A stretch of DNA of 11,775 bases, taken from Pseudomonadota bacterium (GTDB taxonomy: Bacteria > Pseudomonadota > Gammaproteobacteria > Burkholderiales > SG8-39). Of this stretch, positions 1 through 6,565 are shown piece after piece. Position 1 is the stretch's first letter. Each line of letters begins with the position of its first letter. The translations under genes and the position numbers were made by a program. The notes under the pieces are model-generated. The model had not been told where the DNA came from and made no database searches. It was given only the letters and a program-made list of their open reading frames with translations. The stretch is taken from the NCBI GenBank assembly GCA_021848555.1, contig JAJZUN010000041.1:1-11775 (forward strand), written 5' to 3'.

Positions 1-218
1 ATCACGGCCTTGGCGGCAGTCCAGGCGAGCAGGCCCAAGCCGATCACCGGGAACGCGAGCAGGTAGGCAAGGCCGACGAAGGGCGCGGCGAAGAACAGCG
101 CGACGTTCTTCACGCGTTTGACCAGGTTCGCTTTGGCCTTCGCGGTAAGCACCGGACCGTAGCCCGTTCCAACCATCCAAGCGTTTGCTGCCATCAGATT
201 ATTTGTGTAGGTTCTCAT
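1..218 (-). CDS. small membrane protein, unrecognised; 3' end outside window
   Basis: The reading frame starts at the ATG at 218-216 and stays open for 72 codons to the window edge, so the C-terminus is missing. The first ~38 residues are polar with several Lys (around 27-37, AKAKANLVKRVK). Residues 39-68 are strongly hydrophobic (ALFFAAPFVGLAYLL, then GLGLLAW) and look like one long or two short membrane helices. There is no signal-peptide cleavage site. A purine-rich ribosome site (GGAGAA, plus-strand 223-228) lies 4 nt before the start, and a sigma-54-like promoter candidate lies further upstream. I do not recognise the family. A sigma-54-driven small membrane protein could belong to an envelope-stress or nitrogen-related set, but that is only a suggestion from the promoter. 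The start is well supported; the function is unknown. Confidence 0.6.
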   Translation of the reverse strand, partial: MRTYTNNLMAANAWMVGTGYGPVLTAKAKANLVKRVKNVALFFAAPFVGLAYLLAFPVIGLGLLAWTAAKAV

Positions 219-261
219 GATGTTCTCCGTCGGTTATTTGTTGCTTGCTTGACCATTCATT

Positions 262-277
262 AGCATCGACCGTGCCA
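262..277 (-). promoter_or_regulatory. candidate sigma-54 (-24/-12) promoter
   Basis: Read on the minus strand, the site is TGGCACG, four bases, ATGCT. The sigma-54 consensus is TGGCACG-N4-TTGCW, so only one core base differs. The essential GG and GC doublets are exactly 12 bp apart. The predicted start is near 251, leaving a leader of about 33 nt that contains the GGAGAA ribosome site of the small membrane protein at 218. Position, orientation and leader length all fit a real promoter. I see no clear upstream activator site pair, so it stays a candidate. Confidence 0.5.
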
Positions 278-590
278 GGTAACGCATCCACCAGCACTTC
301 ACTTTTGTTTTCCTTGGGTTAAGTGTGCAATCCGGGCCGCGCGAACAGCCACCGCGGGCGCGCGGACCGCACGCGAAGTACAGTGTTTTCATGCGGGCAC
401 GCCGACGCAACGAGGTGTTGTCATTTGTTTTCCGTCACTTACCTATCCGCCGCCGTGCATCTTTTTCACATGCACTGGCCTATTTCGCGGGAACTAGACT
501 TTCGTCAAACGGGCAGCGAGGCGAACGTGCAGAATTTTTCCGCATGGAGGCCCATTTGGCATCGTTCAGAAGGCTCCCGACCTGCGCGTA

Positions 591-628
591 CCGGCAATCC
601 CGGCTTGCCGGCGGCAGCGCCATATAAT
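591..628 (+). promoter_or_regulatory. dyad and -10 element before the NnrU gene
   Basis: A perfect 7-bp inverted repeat, CCGGCAA (591-597) and TTGCCGG (605-611), is followed 11 bp later by a perfect TATAAT (623-628), 55 bp before the ATG at 683. There is no good -35 hexamer at 17 bp: the dyad occupies the place where it would be, as expected for a promoter that needs an activator or is blocked by a repressor. Whether the site works is inference. Confidence 0.35.
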
Positions 629-682
629 GTCGCCTTTCCATTTCACGGGGCGCGCCGGCGTTTCGCTGCGCGACAAGCAGTC

Positions 683-1261
683 ATGACCGTACTCATTCTT
701 GGGCTGATCGTTTTTCTGGGCGTGCACTCGATCCGCATCGTCGCCGATGACTGGCGCAGCGCGCAGCTGAAGCGCCTGGGCGAAGGCGCATGGAAAGGCC
801 TTTACTCCGTCGTATCGATCGTGGGATTCGCTCTGATCGTCTGGGGATTCGGACTGGCGCGGCAGCAGCCGGTCGTGCTCTGGATCGCGCCCACCGCCAT
901 GCGCCATGTGGCGGCGCTCCTGACCCTGATCGCCTTCATCCTGATCGTCGCGGCTTATGTCCCCCGCAACGCGATCAAATCGCGCCTGCACCACCCGATG
1001 CTGCTCGGCGTGAAGACCTGGGCGCTTGCGCACCTGCTGGCGAACGGCCGGCTCGCCGACCTGCTGCTGTTCGGCGCGTTCCTCGCCTGGGCGGTGGTGT
1101 GTTTCATCGCGGCGCAAAAACGCGACCGCGCCGCGGTCACGGCGTATCCCGCGGGCACGGCCGGCGCCACCGCAATCACCGTGATTGCGGGTGCAGCGGT
1201 CTGGGCGCTGTTCGCCTTCTGGCTGCACGCCGCGCTGATCGGAGTACGGCCGTTCGCCTGA
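683..1261 (+). CDS. NnrU family integral membrane protein
   Basis: This 192-residue protein matches the NnrU family in length and pattern. NnrU was named for a role in nitrite and nitric oxide respiration, and the family is related to the plant zeta-carotene isomerase Z-ISO; most bacterial members have no tested function. About five hydrophobic segments are visible (roughly 3-20, 41-58, 76-93, 124-143, 163-187). Conserved-looking polar sites are His15 (GVHSIRI), the His103-His104-Pro105 turn and His117 in KTWALAHLLANG; the histidines are candidate haem ligands by analogy with Z-ISO. The ATG at 683 was chosen because the frame upstream (from 323) has non-coding composition and the family starts with this first helix. 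The ribosome site is weak. The lipoprotein gene follows after 14 bp, so the two are probably co-transcribed. No denitrification genes are visible nearby. Confidence 0.85.
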   Translation: MTVLILGLIVFLGVHSIRIVADDWRSAQLKRLGEGAWKGLYSVVSIVGFALIVWGFGLARQQPVVLWIAPTAMRHVAALLTLIAFILIVAAYVPRNAIKSRLHHPMLLGVKTWALAHLLANGRLADLLLFGAFLAWAVVCFIAAQKRDRAAVTAYPAGTAGATAITVIAGAAVWALFAFWLHAALIGVRPFA

Positions 1262-1275
1262 TTTGAAACGCCGCC

Positions 1276-1854
1276 ATGTCCCGACCTCGACTGATAGCCC
1301 GATTGACGCTCGTGCTGGTTCCCGCGCTGCTCGCGGGCTGCGGCGCCCTGCTGCCGCGCGGCGAGAGCGTCGCCGAGAGTCCGTGGCGGAACTATCAGGA
1401 AGCGCAGCAGGCGTTCGACAGCATCGTTCCCTACCAGACCACGGTGGCGGATCTGAAGAAACTCAAGCTCGACCCGCTGCAGTACCCGAACATCACCCTG
1501 CTCAACTATTCGGACGTGTTGCGCCGGTTCATTCCCAGCCCGTCGACCAATGCCCAGGACCTGGACCCGGGCGTGCAGGACTGCATCAGGGCGAAGAGCG
1601 CGTGCCAGGGCTACGAAGTCGACCAGAAGACTTTGAAGCGCCGCCGTTACGGCAATTTCCTCGCGGATTTCCTGAATTTCAAACGCAAAGTGGATGTCGC
1701 CGGATGGCGTTTCAACGGCGTCATCCTGATCCGGGACGGGATCGTCGTCTACAAGCTCACCGGCGGCCAGCCCGCCATCCACGAACTCGAGGAAAGCAAG
1801 AATCCGCTGGGCCCGTTCCAGGGCCTGGGCGAATCGAGAATGCTGGGCCGCTGA
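1276..1854 (+). CDS. lipoprotein, possibly BamE/SmpA-like
   Basis: The 192-residue product begins with a basic N-terminus, a hydrophobic stretch and a lipobox Leu-Ala-Gly-Cys (19-22), so it should be cleaved by signal peptidase II and lipidated on Cys22. Residue +2 is Gly, which does not suggest retention in the inner membrane, so the outer membrane is likely. The segment around 48-65 (SIVPYQTTVADLKKL) resembles the start of the SmpA/OmlA/BamE fold, where a short helix pair follows an I-x-x-G/Q-x-T motif. The remainder is a soluble domain with paired cysteines (in VQDCIRAKSACQG) and a C-terminal beta-rich part (GVILIRDGIVVYKL). I cannot name a specific function. It lies 14 bp after the NnrU gene and is convergent with the thioesterase gene. 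Confidence 0.75.
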   Translation: MSRPRLIARLTLVLVPALLAGCGALLPRGESVAESPWRNYQEAQQAFDSIVPYQTTVADLKKLKLDPLQYPNITLLNYSDVLRRFIPSPSTNAQDLDPGVQDCIRAKSACQGYEVDQKTLKRRRYGNFLADFLNFKRKVDVAGWRFNGVILIRDGIVVYKLTGGQPAIHELEESKNPLGPFQGLGESRMLGR

Positions 1855-1869
1855 GCGCGGCGCAGGCCC
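1845..1869. terminator. GC-rich hairpin between convergent genes
   Basis: The 16 bp between the two convergent stop codons, with the end of the lipoprotein gene, can form two alternative stems: GCCGC (1847-1851) with GCGGC (1857-1861), or GGGCC (1845-1849) with GGCCC (1865-1869), the second followed by only three T. It could serve as a two-way terminator, but there is no proper T-tract on either strand. Confidence 0.3.
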
Positions 1870-1870
1870 T

Positions 1871-2701
1871 TTAGTCGCGCAGCCGGATCGCCAGGCTTTG
1901 CGTGGAGCGGCCTATCATTCCCTGGGCATCGAAAATGCGCGCCTCGGCCAGGCCGCCGCCGTCCGGTCCGAGCAGCGTGCGCGCGGCGATGCAAATCCAT
2001 TCGCCCTGCGCCTTGCGCAGCAGGTTGATGCTGAGGTCCGAGTTGACGAAAATATAGCGGTGGAAATCGAGGATGGCGCTGATGCCGTTGCCCGAGTCCG
2101 CGGCGACCGCGACGCGCTCGAGCGCGCTCGGTTCCTCCCCGGCGAGCACCGGATGGCGCAGGCGGAACCACACGGCCGACGGGCCGCGAAACGCGACCCC
2201 CTGAGCGATCCGGCCCTCGATCAGATCGTGGTAACCGATGGTCTTGCTGGCGAACAGAAACGGGGCCGGCGGCGATTCCTCCACTGAACGCGGCGCCTGC
2301 GGCAGCGGATGCCCCGGGAGATCGGCGGGAATTTCCAACTGCGCTTCACGCTGCGCCACCGCGGTGAAGCGCGCCAGTTCCTTGCCGCCGGCGCTCAGGC
2401 GCGCGGCCAGATGCGCCACGTTGCGCCCCGCGTACTCCGTCTGCACCGCAATCTCGAGCTCCGCGATCGGGATCGGCCGCAGCAGGTTGGCCGTGAGGCG
2501 CGCCACATGCGTCAGCCCCAGCGCCGCCGCGGCGCGCTCTATGCTGCGCGCGACCAGCGCGATCGGCGGCCCCCCGTGCTGGTGATCCGGATGCCAGGGG
2601 CCGCGGGTCAGGTCGGTGGAGGCGTAGGTGCCGTTCGCGAGCGCAAGGTAAGCGCCGGGCGGGAACGGCTCGGGCCCGCCGTCAGATTGGGCTGGGGTCA
2701 C
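1871..2701 (-). CDS. acyl-CoA thioesterase family protein (double hotdog, TesB-like)
   Basis: The 276-residue protein has the layout of two fused hotdog domains of the 4HBT_3/TesB-like group, which hydrolyse acyl-CoA thioesters in the cytoplasm. The N-terminal half carries the typical HGGPPIALVARSIER segment (42-56) on the central helix. The second half has FVNSDLSINLL (218-228), then RTLLGPDGG (241-249) and GRSTQSLAIR (264-273). By eye, Asp222, Thr242 and Gln268 sit where E. coli TesB has its Asp-Thr-Gln catalytic triad; this alignment is mine and should be checked. The start is the GTG at 2701, 7 bp after the stop of the RidA-like gene, so the two genes are in one transcript. The natural substrate cannot be read from the sequence. 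Such proteins often accompany catabolism of CoA-activated acids. Confidence 0.8.
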   Translation of the reverse strand: MTPAQSDGGPEPFPPGAYLALANGTYASTDLTRGPWHPDHQHGGPPIALVARSIERAAAALGLTHVARLTANLLRPIPIAELEIAVQTEYAGRNVAHLAARLSAGGKELARFTAVAQREAQLEIPADLPGHPLPQAPRSVEESPPAPFLFASKTIGYHDLIEGRIAQGVAFRGPSAVWFRLRHPVLAGEEPSALERVAVAADSGNGISAILDFHRYIFVNSDLSINLLRKAQGEWICIAARTLLGPDGGGLAEARIFDAQGMIGRSTQSLAIRLRD

Positions 2702-2708
2702 ACGCCGC

Positions 2709-3461
2709 TCAAAGCAATATTTCGCGCGCCGCGCCGCGCACGTCCATTTCGTATTCGAGGCCCAGCACCGGCGGCCGCGCGATATGCCAGGTGAGCCCGC
2801 CTGCGGCCGCGCCGCGCGCCGCGATCTCCGTGCCGACGAGCGCGCCGATGTCCTGCACCGTATAAGCCTGGGTGCTCAGCGCGTCGGCCCAGGAGAATCC
2901 CAGCGCAGACAGCCGCTGCTCCATTTCCGCCAGCACGAAACGCACTTTTTCCCGCATCGCCTCGGGCGAGGTCTCGCCGCTGCGCACGGTGCGCTCGGCG
3001 AAACTCCCGGCACCGCCGCGCGCCTCGCCGCCGCCGGCGATGATGAAACTGCCGCGCTTCGCCTCCGGCGCGGGCACCGAATAGGAAAAGGCGTAGAGCA
3101 CGGGCTCGACCGGCGCGTCGTAGGCGGGGCAGACATTGGTGCGCGCCACCGGGTTGGTTTCGTCCTTGTAGATTCCCCAGCGCGCCAGGGTCTGCACGTA
3201 CGCGCGGTTGAAGTCGCGAAAGCCCTGTTCGCTGAACGGCGCCGGCGAACGCAGTTCGCACGCGGCGAACGCGGTGCTGGGCCGGCCCAGCGCCCTGAGG
3301 TGCGCTTCGACCGCGGCAAAGCCCGCGGCCAGCGGCAGCGGCCGCGCCAGGCGCGCGCGTTCGATCGCAAAACCGGGTTCGGCCGCGACCCCGCTCGAAT
3401 ACTGAAACACCGCCTTGAGGTAACGGTAACCGCCTTCCTCGAATACGACCGCCTCCGACAT
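2709..3461 (-). CDS. RidA/YjgF-like protein, possible deaminase, long N-terminal region
   Basis: This 250-residue protein looks like a member of the RidA/YER057c/UK114 superfamily with an extra N-terminal half. The C-terminal half shows the pattern of that fold: a strand with FIIAGGGEA (139-147), the segment SGETSPEAMREKVRFVL (161-177), a long amphipathic helix, then DALSTQAYTVQD (193-204) and a final strand GLEYEMDVRG (234-243). RidA enzymes are trimeric imine/enamine deaminases that need an Arg before the last strand (PARSCVEV in E. coli RidA). Here the aligned stretch is GGLTWHIARP, so that Arg appears to be replaced by Gly and classical imine deaminase chemistry is doubtful. The middle has a striking RTNVCPAYDAPVEP motif (107-120) with Cys111. 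The ATG at 3461 has a good ribosome site (GGGAG, 6 nt away). Exact function unknown. Confidence 0.65.
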   Translation of the reverse strand: MSEAVVFEEGGYRYLKAVFQYSSGVAAEPGFAIERARLARPLPLAAGFAAVEAHLRALGRPSTAFAACELRSPAPFSEQGFRDFNRAYVQTLARWGIYKDETNPVARTNVCPAYDAPVEPVLYAFSYSVPAPEAKRGSFIIAGGGEARGGAGSFAERTVRSGETSPEAMREKVRFVLAEMEQRLSALGFSWADALSTQAYTVQDIGALVGTEIAARGAAAGGLTWHIARPPVLGLEYEMDVRGAAREILL

Positions 3462-3522
3462 GCCTTGCTCCCGGGATCAGATAGCCGACCGTAACACAGC
3501 GGCTCCCGCGGTGGCAACCGAG

Positions 3523-3541
3523 CGCCGGCGCGCGCCCGGCG
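3523..3541 (-). other. GC stem-loop in the gap inside the minus-strand operon
   Basis: CGCCGG (3523-3528) and CCGGCG (3536-3541) can pair around a 7-nt GC loop, a few bases after the MFS stop codon. There is no T-tract. It may attenuate transcription or stabilise the mRNA end between the MFS gene and the two downstream genes, or be a by-product of the high GC content. Confidence 0.25.
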
Positions 3542-3545
3542 TGGT

Positions 3546-4820
3546 TCAGGCGCCGCGGGCGCGGCGCAGCCTGCGTTCGCGGCGGAAGTGCGACACCGCG
3601 AGCAGCAGCGCCGCCGCCTGCAGCAGGGCGCAGAAGTAGAGCGGCGCGCCGATGCGCCAGTCGCCCTTCTCCAGATGGGACACCATCACCAGCAGCGGCG
3701 CCGCGAGCAGCGGCGCCAGCACCGCCATCAGGCTGTTCAGGCCGCTCACCGCGCCCAGCGTCTTGCCCTGGCTGCGCGCGTCCGCCGCGCCGGAAATGAT
3801 GCTCTGGATCGCAGCCGAAACGGTGGAGCCGAAAAAGTTGAGGAAAATGACGGCGAACATCATCCAGCCCTCGGTGGCCGCGCCCCAGGCGGCGTAGGCG
3901 AGCGTCGAGGACACCATCCCGATCACGGCCAGGCGCTGCGGGCTGAAGCGCTTGAGCAGGCGGCCCAGCAGCACGCCCTGGGTGATTGCGGACACGACGC
4001 CGACCGCGGCGAGCGACCAGCCGTTCTCCAGCGGCCCCCAGCCGAACTTGAACGTCGCGTACAGCACCCAGGAGGTGTAGAGCGTGAACTGGGCCAGGCC
4101 GCTGCACGCGACCACGGCCGCGAGCCGCCCCGCGCCTTTCAACTGCGCGAGCCCGCGCAGCGAAGCCACCGGATTCGCCGCGCTCCAGTGGAAGGCGTGG
4201 CGGCGCTCCGCCGGCAGCGATTCCGGCAGCACGAAATAGCCGTAGCTCAGATTGAGCAGCGCCAGACCGCCGGCGGCGAAAAACGGCAGGCGCAGATTGA
4301 TCGCGCCGAGCAGGCCGCCCAGCACCGGACCAAGGATGAAACCGACGCCGAACATCGCGCCGAGCAGACCGAAGCGCTTCGCCCGCCCCTCGGCCGGCGT
4401 AATATCGGCGACATAGGCGTTGGCGATGGCGATGTTGGACTGCATGGCGCCGCTCACCAGGCGCACCGCAATCAGCATCCACACTGCGGTCGCGAGCGCG
4501 GTGGCGAAAAAGCTCAGCGCGAGCCCGCAAAACCCGAGCAGCAGCACCGGCCGGCGGCCGTGCTGGTCCGACAGCGCCCCCAATATCGGCGAGGCGAAGA
4601 AATTCGTCAGGCTGAAAGTAAAGGTCACCACCCCGTACCAGAAAGCCTGATCGCCCTGCGAGCCGGTGAAGCTGCCGACCAGCGCCGGCAACACCGGGAT
4701 CATCAGGCCTATCGCCATCATGTCGATCAAGGTGGTCAGCATGATGAAAGGCATGGCCGCCTCGCGGTCGGCGCGCGCGGCGAAGAACTTGAACGAAGGC
4801 GAAGGTTTGATTGAGGTCAT
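3546..4820 (-). CDS. MFS drug exporter, Tet-type (DHA1, 12 TM)
   Basis: The 424-residue protein is a proton-driven major facilitator exporter of the inner membrane, closest in pattern to the TetA(A/B/C) group. The cytoplasmic loop 2-3 carries motif A as [16 protein letters not shown] (81-96) with Asp85, Arg89 and Arg90. The next helices read [20 protein letters not shown] (120-139), with the Arg of motif B at 120. The antiporter motif C is [12 protein letters not shown] (158-169). Twelve hydrophobic segments can be picked out, with a central polar loop around 201-230 ([11 protein letters not shown]). Sequence resemblance does not prove tetracycline transport; many homologues export other small molecules. 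The start is the ATG at 4820 with AGGG just before it; Met23 is an alternative. The RidA-like gene follows after 84 bp on the same strand, suggesting export plus metabolism of one compound class. Confidence 0.85.
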   Translation of the reverse strand: MTSIKPSPSFKFFAARADREAAMPFIMLTTLIDMMAIGLMIPVLPALVGSFTGSQGDQAFWYGVVTFTFSLTNFFASPILGALSDQHGRRPVLLLGFCGLALSFFATALATAVWMLIAVRLVSGAMQSNIAIANAYVADITPAEGRAKRFGLLGAMFGVGFILGPVLGGLLGAINLRLPFFAAGGLALLNLSYGYFVLPESLPAERRHAFHWSAANPVASLRGLAQLKGAGRLAAVVACSGLAQFTLYTSWVLYATFKFGWGPLENGWSLAAVGVVSAITQGVLLGRLLKRFSPQRLAVIGMVSSTLAYAAWGAATEGWMMFAVIFLNFFGSTVSAAIQSIISGAADARSQGKTLGAVSGLNSLMAVLAPLLAAPLLVMVSHLEKGDWRIGAPLYFCALLQAAALLLAVSHFRRERRLRRARGA

Positions 4821-4845
4821 ACCCTGGAGCTACCCGAGTCTAGCC

Positions 4846-4859
4846 GCCAGCGGGCTGGC
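4846..4859. promoter_or_regulatory. palindrome before the MFS gene, possible operator
   Basis: GCCAGC (4846-4851) and GCTGGC (4854-4859) form a perfect inverted repeat separated by two bases, 26 bp before the MFS start codon. Exporters of the Tet type are often controlled by a divergently coded or distant TetR-type repressor that binds such a site. No regulator gene is present in this window, so operator function is inference. Confidence 0.3.
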
Positions 4860-5025
4860 AACCGAAAAATAGTGTCCGGCGTCCATCCGTCCGGAAAGCC
4901 GCGTGCCATGATAACGCCGGCAACGGCACCCAAGCGGTTTATGTGCGCATACTTTCACCCAAATCCCTGACCGGTTATTGGTCGGCACCCGAAGTCGCCG
5001 CATCCCGCGGTCCCGCTGCGCGCCA

Positions 5026-5054
5026 TTGAGCATTCGCGGAATTAGCGGTACTCT
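5026..5054 (+). promoter_or_regulatory. weak sigma-70-like promoter for the Bug receptor gene
   Basis: TTGAGC (5026-5031) and TACTCT (5049-5054) are spaced by 17 bp and match the consensus hexamers at 4 and 3 of 6 positions. Transcription would start near 5061, just before the hairpin at 5066-5084, leaving a leader of about 100 nt. No better pair is visible in this region. Confidence 0.25.
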
Positions 5055-5065
5055 GGCATCAGTCC

Positions 5066-5084
5066 GGCCCGGCTCCGACGGGCC
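5066..5084 (+). terminator. hairpin with short T-run in the leader of the Bug gene
   Basis: GGCCCG (5066-5071) and CGGGCC (5079-5084) pair perfectly around a 7-nt loop and are followed by TTCT. The stem stands 77 bp before the Bug start codon. It may be a weak terminator or attenuator, or a leader structure that protects the mRNA. The short T-run makes efficient termination unlikely. Confidence 0.3.
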
Positions 5085-5161
5085 TTCTATCACGCATTCC
5101 CTTACATCACTGTTTTGCCGGCGAGCACCCCTCAACTCCTACTCCATCCGGAGGCACCCAC

Positions 5162-6139
5162 ATGAAATCGCTGCTGCGTTTAGTCCTGCTGTCGTTCGCG
5201 CTCGCAAGCCTGGCCGGTGCGGGCCCTGCCCTGGCCCAGGGCTATCCGAACAAACTGGTGCGCCTGATGGTGCCCTTCGCCCCCGGCGGAACCGGCGACG
5301 TCCTCGGGCGCCTGCTCGCGGCGAGGCTCAGCGAAGGCCTGGGCCAGCCGGTGATCGTGGAATTCAAACCCGGTGCGGGCACCTCGCTGGCGACCGATTA
5401 TGTCGCGAAATCCCCGCCCGACGGCTACACCATCCTGCTCTCCGCCTCGACCACCATGTCGATCAATGCGACGCTCTACACCAAACTGCCCTACGTCACC
5501 CTGAAGGATCTGGCGCCGGTGAGCATGGTCGCTGCGATTCCCAACCTGCTGGTCGCCAATCGCACCCTGAAGGCCAACAGCGTGCTGGAACTGATCGCGC
5601 TGGCCAAGGCCAACCCGGGCAAGCTGAATTACGCCTCTCCGGGCAGCGGCACCACGCCCCACCTAGCGGGCGAATTGTTCAAGCTGGCTGCCGGGATCAA
5701 TCTCGTGCACGTGCCCTACAAAGGCGCCGGCCCCGCCATCACCGACGTGCTGGGCGGGCATGTGCCCATGCTGTTCGACAATATTCCGTCGGTGCAACCG
5801 CATGTCGTCTCGGGCAAAATGAAGGCGATCGGCGTCACCAGCGCGAAGCGCTCGCCGGCCATGCCCAACGTGCCCACCTTCGCCGAGGCGGGGCTCACCG
5901 GTTTCGAGGCCAATTCCTGGTGGGCCATCCTGGCGCCGGCGGGAACGCCGAAGGAAATCGTCGCGCGGCTCAACGCCGAAGTGGTGAAGGCGCTGAGCAA
6001 CCCCGTCTTGAGGGAGCGTTTCATCACCCTCGGCGCCGATCCGTCGCCCAGCACGCCGGAGGAGGCCGCCGCGCACATCAAGGGCGAAGTCGCGAAATGG
6101 GGGCCGATCGTCAAAGCCTCGGGCGCGCGCGTCGACTGA
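5162..6139 (+). CDS. Bug/TctC family periplasmic solute-binding protein
   Basis: The 325-residue protein is a typical tripartite tricarboxylate transporter receptor (Bug family), which binds carboxylates or related small acids in the periplasm. It has a Sec signal peptide with likely cleavage after Ala25 (GPALA before QGYPN). Family landmarks are in order: VPFAPGGTGD (37-46), PGAGTSLA (70-77), PPDGYTILL (85-93), YKGAGPA in the VP-YKG loop (186-192) and MLFDNIPS (203-210). Length fits the family (about 320). A strong ribosome site GGAGG lies 7 nt before the ATG. No TctA or TctB membrane genes are seen, as is usual for the many orphan Bug genes of Burkholderiales; the ligand cannot be told from sequence. 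The NTF2-like gene follows after 36 bp and was probably once followed by the enoyl-CoA hydratase whose remnant lies at 10840-10971. Confidence 0.93.
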   Translation: MKSLLRLVLLSFALASLAGAGPALAQGYPNKLVRLMVPFAPGGTGDVLGRLLAARLSEGLGQPVIVEFKPGAGTSLATDYVAKSPPDGYTILLSASTTMSINATLYTKLPYVTLKDLAPVSMVAAIPNLLVANRTLKANSVLELIALAKANPGKLNYASPGSGTTPHLAGELFKLAAGINLVHVPYKGAGPAITDVLGGHVPMLFDNIPSVQPHVVSGKMKAIGVTSAKRSPAMPNVPTFAEAGLTGFEANSWWAILAPAGTPKEIVARLNAEVVKALSNPVLRERFITLGADPSPSTPEEAAAHIKGEVAKWGPIVKASGARVD

Positions 6140-6175
6140 AGGCACCGGCCGCGCCGCCGCCTCGGGAGTAGAACC

Positions 6176-6565
6176 ATGAGCATAGACACCGTCGCCGCCT
6201 GGCACAGGCTCGTCGCGGCCCAGGACTCGGGCGGCCTGGATGCGCTGCTCGCCGACCATGCCGTGTTCCATTCTCCCGTGGTGCACACGCCGCAGGCCGG
6301 GAAGGCCCTGACGCGGGCCTACCTGATGGCGGCGTTTCAAGTGTTCTCCAACCAGACCTTCCGCTATGTGCGCGAGGTCAAAGGGCCGCGCGACGCCGTA
6401 CTGGAATTTCAGGTCGAGATCGACGGCATCCAGGTGAACGGCGTCGACATGATCAAGTGGGACGACGGCGGCAGGATCGTGGAGTTCAAGGTGATGCTGC
6501 GCCCGCTAAAGGCGGTCAACCTGATCCATCAGAAAATGGGCGCGATGCTGCAGCGGATGCAGTGA
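6176..6565 (+). CDS. NTF2/SnoaL-like family protein
   Basis: The 129-residue protein has the cone-shaped alpha+beta NTF2-like pattern: N-terminal helices with WHRLVAAQDSGGLDALLADHAVF (9-31), then strand pairs FRYVREVKG (62-70), VLEFQVEIDG (75-84), NGVDMIKWDDGGRIVEFKVML (88-108) and a C-terminal helix. The D-M-I-K-W-D-D-G-G-R-I-V-E-F segment is characteristic of this group. Some members are enzymes (isomerases, cyclases, dehydratases), others only bind ligands; the role here is unknown. A good ribosome site (GGGAG) precedes the ATG at 6176. It probably shares a transcript with the Bug receptor gene. Its last 37 bases are covered on the other strand by the tail of the minus-strand gene at 6529-6945, which reflects accessory DNA joined just after this gene. 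Confidence 0.85.
   Translation: MSIDTVAAWHRLVAAQDSGGLDALLADHAVFHSPVVHTPQAGKALTRAYLMAAFQVFSNQTFRYVREVKGPRDAVLEFQVEIDGIQVNGVDMIKWDDGGRIVEFKVMLRPLKAVNLIHQKMGAMLQRMQ

Larger units (their letters stand above)
219..682. other. intergenic stretch between divergent genes
   Basis: These 464 bp separate the small membrane protein (minus) from the NnrU gene (plus). Open frames here (for example 325-627) have no ribosome site and unnatural composition. The stretch holds the sigma-54-like promoter (262-277), a 6-bp inverted repeat GTGCAT / ATGCAC at 455-460 and 470-475 with a 9-nt spacer that could be an operator, a repeated 10-mer (TTTGTTTTCC at 304-313 and 424-433), and the dyad plus TATAAT element at 591-628. 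I see nothing else that I can support. Confidence 0.5.
4821..5161. other. divergent intergenic region, MFS / Bug receptor
   Basis: These 341 bp lie between two divergent start codons. The 101-residue minus-strand open frame at 4830-5135 has no ribosome site and Arg-rich, non-protein-like composition, and is not a gene. The region holds the palindrome at 4846-4859 near the MFS start, a loose dyad GACC-N7-GGTC at 4969-4983, a weak sigma-70-like promoter at 5026-5054, the hairpin at 5066-5084 and the strong ribosome site GGAGG at 5150-5154. Confidence 0.5.

Noticed and set aside
3588..4814. 408-residue plus-strand open frame opposite the MFS gene
   Set aside because: It is extremely rich in Arg, His, Gln and Ala with no motif, as expected for the antisense of a GC-rich gene; the minus-strand frame has all MFS motifs.
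4893..4908. Second sigma-54-like site (TGGCACG-N4-TTTCC on the minus strand) before the MFS gene
   Set aside because: The essential GC doublet at -12 is TC here, and the distance to the start codon is not diagnostic.
4830..5135. 101-residue minus-strand frame in the MFS/Bug intergenic region
   Set aside because: Arg-rich, non-protein-like composition, no ribosome site, and it would cover the promoter region of two divergent genes.
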